Shown: positions 28,301 through 37,805, counted from the first letter of the stretch. The stretch is 62,536 nt of DNA from Strigomonas culicis (GCA_000482145.1 AUXH01000031.1:1-62536), one strand, 5' to 3'. Notes: generated by a model from the letters alone, not told the origin. Numbers and translations: made by a program.

Positions 28301-28427
28301 CCACAGTCTCCGTACCCGACTGTGGCACAGCACCACTACACGCTAAGAGTTCTGGAGGCGACGACAAAGAAGACACTGCTGCATCCATCGTCATTTGGGG
28401 GGTTCCAGATTCTCTAAGTTGGTCCAT
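25335..28427 (-). CDS. EF-hand multipass membrane protein, hypothetical
   Basis: 1030 residues, family not recognised. One good EF-hand loop lies at 147-158 (D-V-N-G-D-G-V-V-S-T-Q-D, with ligands at positions 1, 3, 5 and 12). A degenerate loop at about 371-382 (DKRGHGTASLAL) may be its remnant partner. Hydrophobic helices follow at about 508-535, 542-562 and 640-676, with a weaker one near 940, leaving long soluble segments before and after. The segment between the membrane pairs contains FFHSWEPFTLQDGIRRKR, rich in conserved-type aromatic and charged residues. The architecture (cytosolic N-terminus with calcium-binding loop, central membrane block, large C-terminal domain) would suit a calcium-regulated channel, transporter or scramblase. 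That is inference from layout only. Confidence 0.85.
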   Translation of the reverse strand: MDQLRESGTPQMTMDAAVSSLSSPPELLACSGAVPQSGTETVGQAAVVTSTADWAGVALIDTSFSTATGDRADPPTLNLFPYTAQSRSISFRSADDDALEEMTKLGSSSPPLQDPCLRSQRYASLPTELQLADYSPVELRAIYATLDVNGDGVVSTQDLCEFITLHQLHIMPISGLSWEAVARLFVSGVADEDTAETHPWTGSAPPKRLWSTEQIEDFISLFMNLVSYLGIGNDLPDGYWALGDVGASLSPLVPRPDTHSPFMSPNTASLSAYSTSLIFRGVTTTPDFITLSALGRLHAELRRTWTVVPVTEYDETVAQCFSSSRTAMLAEKHRGEDCFTDSPASLLHERFILYYRIRALLHVAKRLSVFDKRGHGTASLALLCRCSPDAFLFATATGRRLVEKPIQAEPHKGIVAYVRTVLWLRHVWCKDADSAPNHTQNSLAFLLLRCGMYSEHMKSVLSATTSPTSTPDRIVEELLLSPKDEVALLQLLRYAPVFNRRDFGIAQRTASLLSFVLPVVVQFCVFAGFHVLLFAECLQGNTVFLCVFMFAILMYGAFIEHIHKYCGLLYIALRLASPIRDVPSRVLCLRERLIFLENPTLASFFHSWEPFTLQDGIRRKRLIALFGIETVRRSVVFQTPRTIALLFMLIQTCAIAFSSYTYTLLCLTSVLQTYFLGDGFLLDEAVEWRLSLCHFAECMAEEYLTHCFSFEYKNAAQHYYDDFRCDSALRPKEELGSALYNVPVHLFLELYRVKLIFDKYGLYTKDEFSPVQLFWQRFVAAVRVTSISLPTEEANEAQGRTDEGEGDERGINALLLDLMPLVELEVQACDTKQVPHGSHIAAEDRGYARVLGTARYIVHRVFPWARLHAQSRQEEDRLLSESELGVLGVEFCASLKRKHGSAAIGVPIDVHCMRAVALTPSIRRKVAVFALILTLLQVPHLKDSQTGGAYTLARLELLSATFLLASGPSLERSGSGLMVAVAHMRQIEKLVNVFRHNLYGAIRKGARKEQMEDAFTSASVPKLLNLFKDV

Positions 28428-28779
28428 GACTAATGATAGCTATAGACGACTGAACACAAAGGAGTGAAGAGAGAATGCGGGGAAAAGAGGGGCCGGTAGC
28501 AAACGTAGTACTACGCGAATCATACATAAGAAAAAATAGTAAATTGCATTTTAAAAAAAAACGTTTAGAACACGTTCTTTTGTTCTTTCTGTTTCTGTTT
28601 TTTTTTTGTTGTTGTTCGTTTTGTGTATATAAGCTGAATTGGATCTAGAAGAATCAAAACGGGAAACGTTATGAATATCGGTATTTACATGAAAAGGATA
28701 ACTAATGTACAAAGCGTCTAGTGGGAAGCCAGCTCAGCCTGTTCGGTAGCATGTAGGATGTTTTACGCCTGAATTAAGC
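28428..28779. other. Intergenic spacer, 1500-residue protein gene to EF-hand gene
   Basis: AT-rich, with long A- and T-runs (28551-28562, 28598-28608). No RNA gene seen. Confidence 0.55.
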
Positions 28780-31700
28780 TCACCGCTTCTTTGTCTTCTT
28801 TTTTGGGGCTTCATTTTTCTTCTTTGGCGATGCCTTCAATGAAGGCCCTCTCTTCTTCCTTTTACCGGTGTCCTCTTCAGTGACTTGCGTTCCCCTTGTC
28901 TCGATATACTCGTGGAGCAATTTCCTGTACTCCGCCTTTGCCGCCTGCACGCCCACTTCGCAGCGAGCGAGGAAGTCGTTCGAGCGATTGTCATTGCACT
29001 CCGCCATGACGGTCATGGCCCGCACGCAGAGCGCGAGCGCCATGGCGCGCCACCACGGATCGAAGCACAGGGGAGTGACGCCACACTCCGCCACGATGCG
29101 CTCCTCGCCTGCCTGCAGGACCTTCATGGGGTCGTGCGGCCCCACGGTGCGCAATGTCTGCGCCGCCCGGCTCAGCGCGGGAGGCGCCCCGTTGTTCAGG
29201 AGGTGCTGGTGGCGCCGCATGCGCCGCGCCTCGTTCTCATAGCGCGCGACGGCCGGGTCCTGGCTGCCGTCCGGCCCGTCCTCACGCACCGGGTAGTGGC
29301 TCTGCAGCAGCGGCGTCAGCGCGTTCGAGTCGACCAGCGGGAGCTCATCGCGCTCCTCGATGAGCGCCGCGATGAGCTGCAGCATCGACTGGTCCCGCAG
29401 CGGCGACATGAGCGTGCCGTAGAAGCGCCTGCTGTTCTTGTGCACGTTCTCCAGCACACGCGACGCGCTGGCCGGGTGGAGGAGCACCGCACTGAGACAC
29501 GACAGGTAGGGCGAGAAGGGCATCGCCGACGGGATCCGTTTCGTCTCCAGCGCGGCGGCGACAATGGGGTGGGCCCCCGTCACAAACTGATAGATGGCGT
29601 CGACGCAGCCGGCCGCCATCGAGGGCAGCACCTCGTATTCGGCCACGACGATGTTGTCGGACAGCTCGCAAGCGACGCTGCGGCAGAACAGGTCGAGCAC
29701 ACGCATCGCACAGCCGCCGCTGTGGAAGGTGGGAGTGCCGGGGCCGAGCAGCGAGGACGAACTCTCCATGTCTTGCTCATCCGGGTCGTAGTTCAAAATG
29801 CCCAGCGACTCGTTCAGCGAGTGGAGCTTCGACGAGACCTCATCCAGACTCGCCGTGTCCATCGACTTGTACAGTGCATACTTGAGGGAGAGCGCGGAGG
29901 CCAGCTGCTGGGGCTGCAGCACGTAGTTGTCACTAAACCCCTTGAAACCCGCATCTTGTGTGGAAATGCTCGTGGACTCGTCGCTGAGACTCTTGCGCTG
30001 CAGCACGCCGGGCAGTGTCTTGGAGACGCGAGGAAGCGCGACCGTGTGGTCCGTCGCCGGGGTCTCGAGGAGCGAGGACGAAACGCTGGCCTCCGCGTCG
30101 TTTAAGGCGTACAGCCGCACAAGCGTGCCGCTGGAAACATCGTAGATGCCAGTGATGTACGGCGGCAGCGGAAACGTATTGGGCGGCGTTGTGTTCATCA
30201 CGAGGTGCGTGTTCTTCTTGGGATGATGCGCGGGTGAGACTCCCTGCAGCGTGGGGGACGGCCCGCCGCGCGAGCCGCGGCGCTTGCCCTTTTCCACGAC
30301 GGGCGCCGGGACAAGCGGCGGCGGCGGAGGCTGCACAAAGGCGCCCTGCTCGTGCTTGACGAACGGGGCGTTGACGAGGATTTTGAGATAGCGCGCAAAC
30401 GCGTCCACATTCCAGCGCAGGTGCAGCGACGAGGATTCGGAGAGGTAACCGGCGTCGACGGCGCCCGTGAGCGCCGGGATAATCCACGAGTCGAAGAGGA
30501 TAAACTTCGCTAGGCGGTACCGCTCCACACTTGCAATGAGTCGCATCACGGAGCTGTCGGAGATATAGTCGGCCCGCCCGCCTCGCAAGGCGAGACGCTT
30601 CTGCTTCAGGACGTTGACGGCGTCCACCACCTGCTTCGCCGCGGAGCCGGGCTTGGTCGCTGTCTTGCTCGACGTCAGCACGGTGTTGCCGAGGAGGTGC
30701 AGGTGCACCGTCGCGCAGAACTGCGTGAGCAGCGTCGTGATGCCCTGAGGCATGCGCGTCGTGGACCGTTTGCCATGGAGCGCGCTGAAGAGCTCGCTCA
30801 TGGCGTAGAGAATATCCTGGCAGATGAGATCCTCCAGGTATTCCATCCGACCGCGCAGCCCCGTCAGCTTCACAGCATCGGAGTTCAGTGGGAGTGCCAC
30901 CGGCGACATGTAGCTGGCGTCCGATGCACTGTCCGTCACCGCCGTCCGGTCGAGCTGCGGATGCTCCAGGTCCAGGCGGTTGACGTACAGCAGCACGCTC
31001 TCCTTGCGCAGCACGTTGAAGACACGGTCTAAGAGGTGCCTCAGCCACGGGGCGCCGTGCAGCTGGACGTACGAGCTGAGGAGGATCAGCGGCGTCGACA
31101 GACGCGTCGTCGAGAGGGACATCTTCTCGTCCATCGGTGACGCCGGGGCTGGGTCCGGTGCCCGCGATCCCTCCACCGCGCCCAGTGGCAGCGGGGTCGC
31201 CGCCTGGTTCATGCCCTTTCCCTTCTTGGACTCTTCCAGTGCGGCGGTCAGCCCATCCTCCCCGTACAGCGTGCCATTTTTCTTCTTCCGAAGGAGCTCC
31301 TCGCGGCGAGCGGAGTAGCGCGCGATGACCTCCACGAGGGTGTCCGGGCAACGGTACAACTGCTCCCGCCCCGGGATGTAGCGGTGCGACTTTGGTCGAT
31401 TCTCCAAATCAGCGGGGTTGGCTGCCGTAAGCGGCGGCGTCGACACAAAACGTGCGCGAGGGTTGCGCCCTTTGGAAAGAGAAGACCCACTGAGATCCAT
31501 CTTTTGATACGACGGCGAGAGGACGGGCGACACGTTTCTCGGCGATGCGTTCAGCCCATTTTTACTCGCGGCGCCACTCTGAAGCGACAGCGACAGCTCA
31601 TTCACCTCGTCCACGCGCACATACCTGGCTACCGGGAGGAGGTCACAATCAATGGGCACACGCGAGTTGTTCACCGCGTTGTCGGTAAACCATGCACTCA

Positions 31701-33282
31701 GATCAAAGAGCGACTCGAACTCGTCCGTGGAGAAGATCTGGCGCGAGAACACGTCAATTAAGTTGCCATGATCTTCGCTGTCATTATTGTCCTCCTCCCA
31801 GGTGTTGTGCGATCCCTCACCGTCCTCGCCGGTTCCCGTCGCCGCGGTCTTTTCCCCCACCGGGCTGGCACGGCCTCCAGGGGCCGTCGGCATGCCCGGG
31901 ACATCAAATTGCGCCTGCCGTAGCAGTTGCTTTGCCCGGAAGAAGTGGTTCGCCGTCTCTGCGTCCAGGACGCAGTCCGTCACAAACGCGAGCACGTGCA
32001 TGAACATAATGAGCGTGTTCTTCGACGTGCCCTGCTCGAAGGCGATGATGAGGTTCTCCGTCAGCTCCTGGATGGCAAAAAGGGGACAGAGCCGGTACTG
32101 GCGCTCGACATCGTGGCGCAGCGTGCGCGACTGCGTCATGAGAAACCGCGCTTCCTTGAAGTCGACCGGCATTCGCCGCGACTCTAGACACCGATAGAAA
32201 TGGGAATGGCAGTTTTTTTCGATGACCGAGAGCAGCATGAACATGGCCGAGATGTGTGCATAGTTGAAGCACGCGTCGTGCATTAAGAAGAAGCCGAACG
32301 GAGTCTTGTCCCAATCCGTGCGGTGGCTATAGGTCTCCCTCCAGGTGGCAAACTGGCTAAAGATGGGCATGCCAACGATGTCTGCCGCCGCACCGGAGAG
32401 ACCGTTGAGCTGCGCTCGTCTCGATGCAAAAAAGTGCTCACGGTACCGGCGAATCGTACTTGGCGCCGAGATGACCGCAAAGTAAGGGTTGAAGGCATCG
32501 CTAATACGATGATCCGCCTCCTCCTTCGATAATACAAGACCACGCGATCGTTGGAAATAGGACACGTGGGGCTCCTTGCCTGCCTCCGCGCTAGGTCCCG
32601 CCGCGCTGCTCTTGGTGGGTGTTTCCCCTTTCCGCTTGTCCACCGTCTTGATGGAACCGTTGTGTATCTGAAACCCAAGGCCCATCACGACATCCAAGAG
32701 CCGCTGCTTCACGTCCGCGGCGCGGCGGCCGCGGTCCTTCGTCTCGCGCTCCAGCCACGCCATGGGGCGGTCGTCCATGAGGAGCATCCAGGCGTTGCGG
32801 TGCAGGTTGAACATCTCCCGCGACACCTGCAGCGGGTTCATCGCGGTGGCGGGGCCGGAGGTGGCCACGTAGTGCTTCTGCACCGCTGGCACGTTCTCCG
32901 AAGGCATGAAAGACAAGTCGCTCTTCCGTCGCTTCTTGTCCTTTAAAAAGTCGAAGAAGTTGGCCCCAAACATGTCATCATCATAGAGATCGAGGAGGTC
33001 CTCTTCGAGGGGCGACTGCGCGTAGTTCGAGCCGACCTCGTCCTCGTCCATGGCCTCCGACTCGTGATTTGGATCCCCCGCATGGCTCCGGACACCGTAG
33101 AACTCCTCGTCAAAGTGGATGCCTTCGTTCAGATCTCTTCGCTTCGGGAAGTCAGCGGTGGTCGTTGTAGGGTTGGCTGACGGAGGCGGCGCGTAGGTGC
33201 ATGGCCCATACTGTTTGGTATAAAGATTTTTCCATTGAAATTCATTCTGCACCGCACTAGACTCGGGTTCTTTACTCTTCAT
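28780..33282 (-). CDS. 1500-residue hypothetical protein, probably nuclear
   Basis: Not recognised. A disordered, acidic N-terminal region (about 50-120, SEAMDEDEVGSNY and EEDLLDLYDDDMFG) is followed by a basic stretch KDKKRRKSD (near 114-122). Long, mainly helical, folded regions follow, interrupted by Ser/Pro-rich linkers (about 470-500, 570-630, 690-720, 1000-1030). The C-terminus is a lysine-rich tail (about 1465-1500, TGKRKKRGPSLKASPKKKN) that looks like a strong nuclear localisation or nucleic-acid-binding signal. No membrane segment, kinase, ATPase or helicase motif was found. An acidic start, helical body and basic tail suggest a large scaffold in a nuclear or nucleolar complex (inference). 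Single intact frame; ATG at 33282. Confidence 0.85.
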   Translation of the reverse strand: MKSKEPESSAVQNEFQWKNLYTKQYGPCTYAPPPSANPTTTTADFPKRRDLNEGIHFDEEFYGVRSHAGDPNHESEAMDEDEVGSNYAQSPLEEDLLDLYDDDMFGANFFDFLKDKKRRKSDLSFMPSENVPAVQKHYVATSGPATAMNPLQVSREMFNLHRNAWMLLMDDRPMAWLERETKDRGRRAADVKQRLLDVVMGLGFQIHNGSIKTVDKRKGETPTKSSAAGPSAEAGKEPHVSYFQRSRGLVLSKEEADHRISDAFNPYFAVISAPSTIRRYREHFFASRRAQLNGLSGAAADIVGMPIFSQFATWRETYSHRTDWDKTPFGFFLMHDACFNYAHISAMFMLLSVIEKNCHSHFYRCLESRRMPVDFKEARFLMTQSRTLRHDVERQYRLCPLFAIQELTENLIIAFEQGTSKNTLIMFMHVLAFVTDCVLDAETANHFFRAKQLLRQAQFDVPGMPTAPGGRASPVGEKTAATGTGEDGEGSHNTWEEDNNDSEDHGNLIDVFSRQIFSTDEFESLFDLSAWFTDNAVNNSRVPIDCDLLPVARYVRVDEVNELSLSLQSGAASKNGLNASPRNVSPVLSPSYQKMDLSGSSLSKGRNPRARFVSTPPLTAANPADLENRPKSHRYIPGREQLYRCPDTLVEVIARYSARREELLRKKKNGTLYGEDGLTAALEESKKGKGMNQAATPLPLGAVEGSRAPDPAPASPMDEKMSLSTTRLSTPLILLSSYVQLHGAPWLRHLLDRVFNVLRKESVLLYVNRLDLEHPQLDRTAVTDSASDASYMSPVALPLNSDAVKLTGLRGRMEYLEDLICQDILYAMSELFSALHGKRSTTRMPQGITTLLTQFCATVHLHLLGNTVLTSSKTATKPGSAAKQVVDAVNVLKQKRLALRGGRADYISDSSVMRLIASVERYRLAKFILFDSWIIPALTGAVDAGYLSESSSLHLRWNVDAFARYLKILVNAPFVKHEQGAFVQPPPPPLVPAPVVEKGKRRGSRGGPSPTLQGVSPAHHPKKNTHLVMNTTPPNTFPLPPYITGIYDVSSGTLVRLYALNDAEASVSSSLLETPATDHTVALPRVSKTLPGVLQRKSLSDESTSISTQDAGFKGFSDNYVLQPQQLASALSLKYALYKSMDTASLDEVSSKLHSLNESLGILNYDPDEQDMESSSSLLGPGTPTFHSGGCAMRVLDLFCRSVACELSDNIVVAEYEVLPSMAAGCVDAIYQFVTGAHPIVAAALETKRIPSAMPFSPYLSCLSAVLLHPASASRVLENVHKNSRRFYGTLMSPLRDQSMLQLIAALIEERDELPLVDSNALTPLLQSHYPVREDGPDGSQDPAVARYENEARRMRRHQHLLNNGAPPALSRAAQTLRTVGPHDPMKVLQAGEERIVAECGVTPLCFDPWWRAMALALCVRAMTVMAECNDNRSNDFLARCEVGVQAAKAEYRKLLHEYIETRGTQVTEEDTGKRKKRGPSLKASPKKKNEAPKKKTKKR

Positions 33283-33821
33283 TGGAGTCGACTATTCACA
33301 AATAATACACACAGACACTAAAGCAATAAAAAAGATTGTAAGAAGGTACACGAGACGCTGCTTGTAAAGATGGGTCACTTTAGCATGGAATGCATCCACC
33401 TTTTAAACGACTTCGACTGGCTAATGCACAAAGGAGAGAAAGGGACAGAACATAAATGAGAAAAGCGGGAAGGAAAAGAAAGTAATCGGAAGAAAGGAAA
33501 AGTAGCAGTACATGCATAACAAACAAAGTAAGCCTTTTCGGGATATATGAAAGTAGAGCCAGGGGAAAACACAGCAAAAAAAAAAAAAACATCCAAAAAG
33601 TACAGAAGTACAGCAATGATAATAATAAAATGTCGAACAATAATACATATGATAAGCATTTTCAATGTCTACGCCTGTGTGCAACATTTTTTTCTTTTCG
33701 ATGGTATACGCTTAGATCATCTAAAGGTAAGCATATAATACGGTTTCTTTATATACTCGCGTGTCACTACCCCCTCCTTAGCGCTTGGAACTCTATTTGC
33801 CAGTGCTACCGAACGTCCTCT
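33283..33821. other. Intergenic spacer, ABCG gene to 1500-residue protein gene
   Basis: AT-rich. Overlapping minus-strand ORFs of 86-96 codons (33375-33687) are Phe/Leu/Cys-rich translations of pyrimidine-rich UTR and are not supported. No RNA gene seen. Confidence 0.55.
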
Positions 33822-36800
33822 CTAACGGACAACCCGCGTGCACGTGACCAGCAAAAACCACGCAAGAAGCGTAAACCCAAAGCAGTACAGGGCCAGCTGG
33901 ATGATGTCGCTGTAGAAGCGCTGCGGCTTCAAGCCAATGTTCGCGGTGTACTGCACGCACAGAATAGGGATGCTGGCGGAGGACGGCTTGCCCGTCTCGT
34001 CCGTCGGCGAGAACTCACACGCCTGCCCGTTGAGCTCGTTCACCATCAGCGACTCGAACGCCAAGAAGAAGGGCGAGAATGACTTGAAGGGCTTGAGGAC
34101 GGACGGGATCGTCTCTGCCTGCACCATGGAGCCCCCAAAGACAAAGTTCCACAGGATAAACACGCTGCTGACGAGCGCCGCCGCGCCGAACGTGCCGGTG
34201 ATGACGCCAATGCACAGCACCATCAGCGTGATGCAAATGGAGAAGAGCGTGATGACGAAGAGGAACCACAAAAAGTGGGACCCGTCATCCGTGCGGAAGC
34301 CCATCGGGAAGTAGATGATGGAGGACAGGACGGCTGCGGGCAGCACACGCAGTGGAAGAATGTCCACAAACAGCTTCGCCACGAGGTACGGAAACGTGGA
34401 GTAAAACCCGTTCTCCCGCTCCACGACCAGCAGCTTGCGCTCGGCGAGGAGCAGCTCCAGCGAGCTCAGCGCGACGAAGGACGTGACGAGCAGCAGGAAC
34501 GTGACGCTGCCCGCGCGGTTGAGCGCCCCGGGGAGGTCCAGCGCCTGGCCGTTGTAGAGGTAGCACATGAGCACGGCCAGCGCCGCCACCACCGCGGCGT
34601 GGCACACGATCAAGTGGAAGGAGCCGATGAGCGAGGCGATCGCGCGGGACGTCAGCAGCCGCATCTGCTGGTACACGTTCACGTAGTAGACGCGCAGCGA
34701 GGCCGTGGTCCGCAGTATCTCCTCCCCCGAGACGACCTGCGGCACCTCCACCGCGGCCCCGTTGGGCGCGTCGGAAGGCGTCCCGAAGCCGTAGGCCTGA
34801 CGGGCCGCAATGGCGCTCATGCTCTCGCGCATGCTTTCGTTCTGCAGCTCCATCCGCACGGAGTCGTCCAGAAGCGTCTCCAGCTTCATGAGGTACTCCG
34901 CGACGTTGTGGTAGTCCTCCTTCCGCGGGATCTGCTGCGTGCGACGGAAGGCGTTGTTCACGCGCGTCTCCATCGTGGCCGCGGCGGCGCTCGCGGCGCC
35001 GCAGTACACGCTCATGCCCTGCGACAGCAGCAGGATCTTGTCGAAGTAGTTGTAGATCTCCTGCGACGGCTGATGGATGCTGAAGATGACGATCGGCTCA
35101 AAGGCAAAGAAGTGCGGGGCGTAGCGCCGCATCGGCGACTCCTTCGCCATGCGCACCACCGCCTCAATGACGCGGATGGCGCTCATCGCATCGAGGCCGC
35201 TGGTCGGCTCGTCCAGGAAGAGGATGCGCGGGTTCGCCAAGAGCTCGACGGCGATCGACACACGGCGCTTCTCCCCGCCGCTGATGCCGCGCATGTTGTC
35301 GCCGTCGCCGATGAGCGTGTTCTCGCAGCGCTGCAGCCGGAGTGCGTAGATGACGTGCGACACGATCTTGCGGATCGTCTTGTGCGAGAAGGCGGAGGGG
35401 AGCTTGAGGCGCGCCGCGTAGGTGATGGTCTGCCGCACGGTGAGCGCCGGCAGCAGCGTGTCCTCCTGCGACACGTACCCAATGACGTTGCGGTACTGCG
35501 TGAGGCGCGGGGCGCTGAGCGCCGTGCCGTTCACGTAGATGGTGCCCGACACGGTGCCGGACTTGGCGCGCGCGGACAGGATGTCCAGCAGCGTTGTCTT
35601 GCCCGCGCCGGAGGGTCCCACGATGGCCAGCACGTCGCCGGAGCGGATGCTGAAGTTCACCTGGTGCAGAATGACCTCGTTGGCCTTCTCCGAGAGCGCG
35701 GAGAAGAGCACGTGCTTCAGCCTGTAGCGCAGGTCCGTGACGGTCAGCTCCAACGTCGCGCGCGCGAGCGCCCGCACGTGGCGGGAGCGCTCCAACGCCT
35801 CCGCGGTGAGGATATCGTTGCTGTCCACGGCCTCCAAGGCTGCGTCCATGGCGCCCGCCGCGCCGTCGTCGCGCGCCTCCTCGTCGCTACTGCTGAGGTA
35901 CGAGTCGCGCCGCACGAGGCTCTGCCGCTCCGCCGTGTGGGCGTCCCCGTCGTGCGCGTCGCCCGCGCCCTCCACGCCGTAGAAGATTTGGCGGAACTCC
36001 TTCGCGCGGCCCTTCGCCTTCCGGCGAAGAAACAGCCAGTGCGCAAAGATGGCGCTGCAGGTGATGAAGAAGATGCACGAGCAGCCCATGAGCACCAGGC
36101 TGCGCGCTCGGTCCGGGGCCGCCGCGCCGTCATCGTTGCCAGGAATATACGCGGACTCATCGTAGCACTCCGCGGCAGTGCAGTTCGCGTCAAAGACGAG
36201 ACTGATGTCGACCATCGTCAGCTCGCAGCGCCCGGTGACGTCGTTGCACTGGACCTTGATGCCATTCTGGATCGTCGGCAGAATGCTGCTGAGCACCAGC
36301 GACTCGGAACAGATGGGCTGGTACTCGTGGGGTGGGTCCGCGGAGCAGTTACACCTGGACTTTTCGCAGTCGTAGTTCACGGCGCGCTGCACGGATATGC
36401 TCTGCATGCTGACCACCATGAGGACGATGTACACCAGCACGGAGAGGACGAGCAGGGAGGAGAGGACGAGCGTGATGGTGCGCATGCGGCGCGGGCCCAG
36501 CGACCGTGCGAGGAGGCCCAGGAGCGTCAGCGCGACGCAGAGCCCCACCATCACGACACGCCCTACGCGCTTCACCATGGTGAAGGCGCGCTGGCGCGCG
36601 CTGGTCGCCTTCGCCTGCGTATCGTCCTCCTCAATCTCACTGTACGTCATGGTGCACTGCTCCGCGGCGCACCGAAGAAACGGATCCACGTACGCGCCGT
36701 CCGGCTCGATGCGGTAGATCGTCATGTCGCACGCGCCGGTGGCGCCCTTCGCGTAGGACTCGTTGGCGTTCGCCGTGTAGCAGTTGAGGAGGATGGCGGC

Positions 36801-37274
36801 GGATATGTTGCGCCCCTCACCCATCGCATTGATGAAGAAGGGCGCGTCCAGCTGGCACTCGAAGTTCTTGCTGTGGCCCATCGCTGCCATGCCCCGGTTG
36901 CAGGTCGTCCCCTTGCGCCCGCCGTACAGCTCGCACGCCCTGTCGTTCGCGCACAGCTGGCAGTTCAGGCCGGTGAAGAAGTCGCTCTCGCAGTGGTCAC
37001 ACATCTGCGTGACCGGGTTCACCGGTGACACGCTGCTGTCGCCGGTGCCGTCCCTGGAGTGGGGACACTGCCGCTGCTCGCAGTTGGGCCCCGTGTAGTA
37101 CATGGGGCACACACACTGGTCGTCCACCAGCGTGCCGCCGTTGATGCAGCGCGTGAAGGTCAGCGCGCTCTCCCCGCTGCGCGGATGGAGAACGACGGCG
37201 TCAAGAGAGCCGCCCTCCACCACAAGGACAGCGAGAAGATACGCAACTACGAGGAAGACCGTCAAGGGGCGCAT
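33822..37274 (-). CDS. ABC transporter, subfamily G half-transporter with Cys-rich ectodomain
   Basis: 1150 residues from the ATG at 37274, which begins a signal peptide (MRPLTVFLVVAYLLAVLVVEGG). A Cys-rich, EGF-like ectodomain follows (about 45-150, CINGGTLVDDQCVCPMYYTG and further Cys pairs). Two adjacent membrane helices, a second Cys-containing lumenal segment and a third helix come next. The nucleotide-binding domain has Walker A GPSGAGKTT (about 550), signature ISGGEKRR (about 662) and Walker B ILFLDEPTSGLD (about 685). The C-terminal ABC2-type membrane domain has about six helices. This NBD-then-TMD order is typical of ABCG. It lies where Leishmania has ABCG5, reported to act in haem trafficking (from memory); orthology is probable. 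A pyrimidine tract and TACCAG end 13 nt before the ATG and support this start over the in-frame extension to 37379. Confidence 0.93.
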   Translation of the reverse strand: MRPLTVFLVVAYLLAVLVVEGGSLDAVVLHPRSGESALTFTRCINGGTLVDDQCVCPMYYTGPNCEQRQCPHSRDGTGDSSVSPVNPVTQMCDHCESDFFTGLNCQLCANDRACELYGGRKGTTCNRGMAAMGHSKNFECQLDAPFFINAMGEGRNISAAILLNCYTANANESYAKGATGACDMTIYRIEPDGAYVDPFLRCAAEQCTMTYSEIEEDDTQAKATSARQRAFTMVKRVGRVVMVGLCVALTLLGLLARSLGPRRMRTITLVLSSLLVLSVLVYIVLMVVSMQSISVQRAVNYDCEKSRCNCSADPPHEYQPICSESLVLSSILPTIQNGIKVQCNDVTGRCELTMVDISLVFDANCTAAECYDESAYIPGNDDGAAAPDRARSLVLMGCSCIFFITCSAIFAHWLFLRRKAKGRAKEFRQIFYGVEGAGDAHDGDAHTAERQSLVRRDSYLSSSDEEARDDGAAGAMDAALEAVDSNDILTAEALERSRHVRALARATLELTVTDLRYRLKHVLFSALSEKANEVILHQVNFSIRSGDVLAIVGPSGAGKTTLLDILSARAKSGTVSGTIYVNGTALSAPRLTQYRNVIGYVSQEDTLLPALTVRQTITYAARLKLPSAFSHKTIRKIVSHVIYALRLQRCENTLIGDGDNMRGISGGEKRRVSIAVELLANPRILFLDEPTSGLDAMSAIRVIEAVVRMAKESPMRRYAPHFFAFEPIVIFSIHQPSQEIYNYFDKILLLSQGMSVYCGAASAAAATMETRVNNAFRRTQQIPRKEDYHNVAEYLMKLETLLDDSVRMELQNESMRESMSAIAARQAYGFGTPSDAPNGAAVEVPQVVSGEEILRTTASLRVYYVNVYQQMRLLTSRAIASLIGSFHLIVCHAAVVAALAVLMCYLYNGQALDLPGALNRAGSVTFLLLVTSFVALSSLELLLAERKLLVVERENGFYSTFPYLVAKLFVDILPLRVLPAAVLSSIIYFPMGFRTDDGSHFLWFLFVITLFSICITLMVLCIGVITGTFGAAALVSSVFILWNFVFGGSMVQAETIPSVLKPFKSFSPFFLAFESLMVNELNGQACEFSPTDETGKPSSASIPILCVQYTANIGLKPQRFYSDIIQLALYCFGFTLLAWFLLVTCTRVVR

Positions 37275-37287
37275 CTCAAGCACGATA

Positions 37288-37334
37288 CTGGTAGAAAAAA
37301 GAGTTGTTCGAAAGAAGGAGAAAGGAAAAAAAGT
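37288..37334 (-). promoter_or_regulatory. Predicted polypyrimidine tract and trans-splice acceptor of the ABCG gene
   Basis: The coding strand is T/C-rich (CTTTTTTTCCTTTCTCC and CTCTTTTTTC) and ends CTACCAG, 13 nt upstream of the ATG at 37274. Confidence 0.65.
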
Positions 37335-37805
37335 TAGTGGACACTCGTTTCTTACAAAGAGAGATCCCACTAAGAGCAATAAGAAAAGAAAAATCTGAAT
37401 TAGTGCTGCTAATACTGTGAGGAAGGCGATAAAAGAGCGAGGAAAAAAAAAAAGAAAGGCAGTTCATTGGAAAGATAGAACATGTACCCTCAAAGAAAAC
37501 GTACCATTTGCAAGAATACTAGTGCAACATGAGGTTCTTAGATTCTGTCATGCAGTTTTTTGTTTTATTTTTTGAGGTAAGGCTACAGAAATAAATGAAA
37601 AAAGAAAAGTTAGAATTTGCTACTATAAAAAGAAAAAGAAGCCTCCTGAGAACAATGAACAAAAAGTGCACTGTCAGGAAAGCAAGTGTTTCTTTTTTTC
37701 CTACTGTTATTTTTTCTAACACAAACGAAATAATAGGTTCTACATTTTTTTTTACCTTTGCTAGATAAGTTAATAATCAAATAATTGAAAAAGGTCTTTT
37801 TTTAG

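Noticed and set aside
33375..33687. Overlapping minus-strand ORFs of 86-96 codons with hydrophobic text
   Set aside because: They translate a T/C-rich UTR in three frames at once, giving Phe/Leu/Cys-rich sequence by composition, not real membrane proteins.
34275..37028. Plus-strand 917-codon ORF opposite the ABCG gene
   Set aside because: Antisense shadow rich in Arg, Val, His and Ala; the minus strand encodes an intact ABC transporter.
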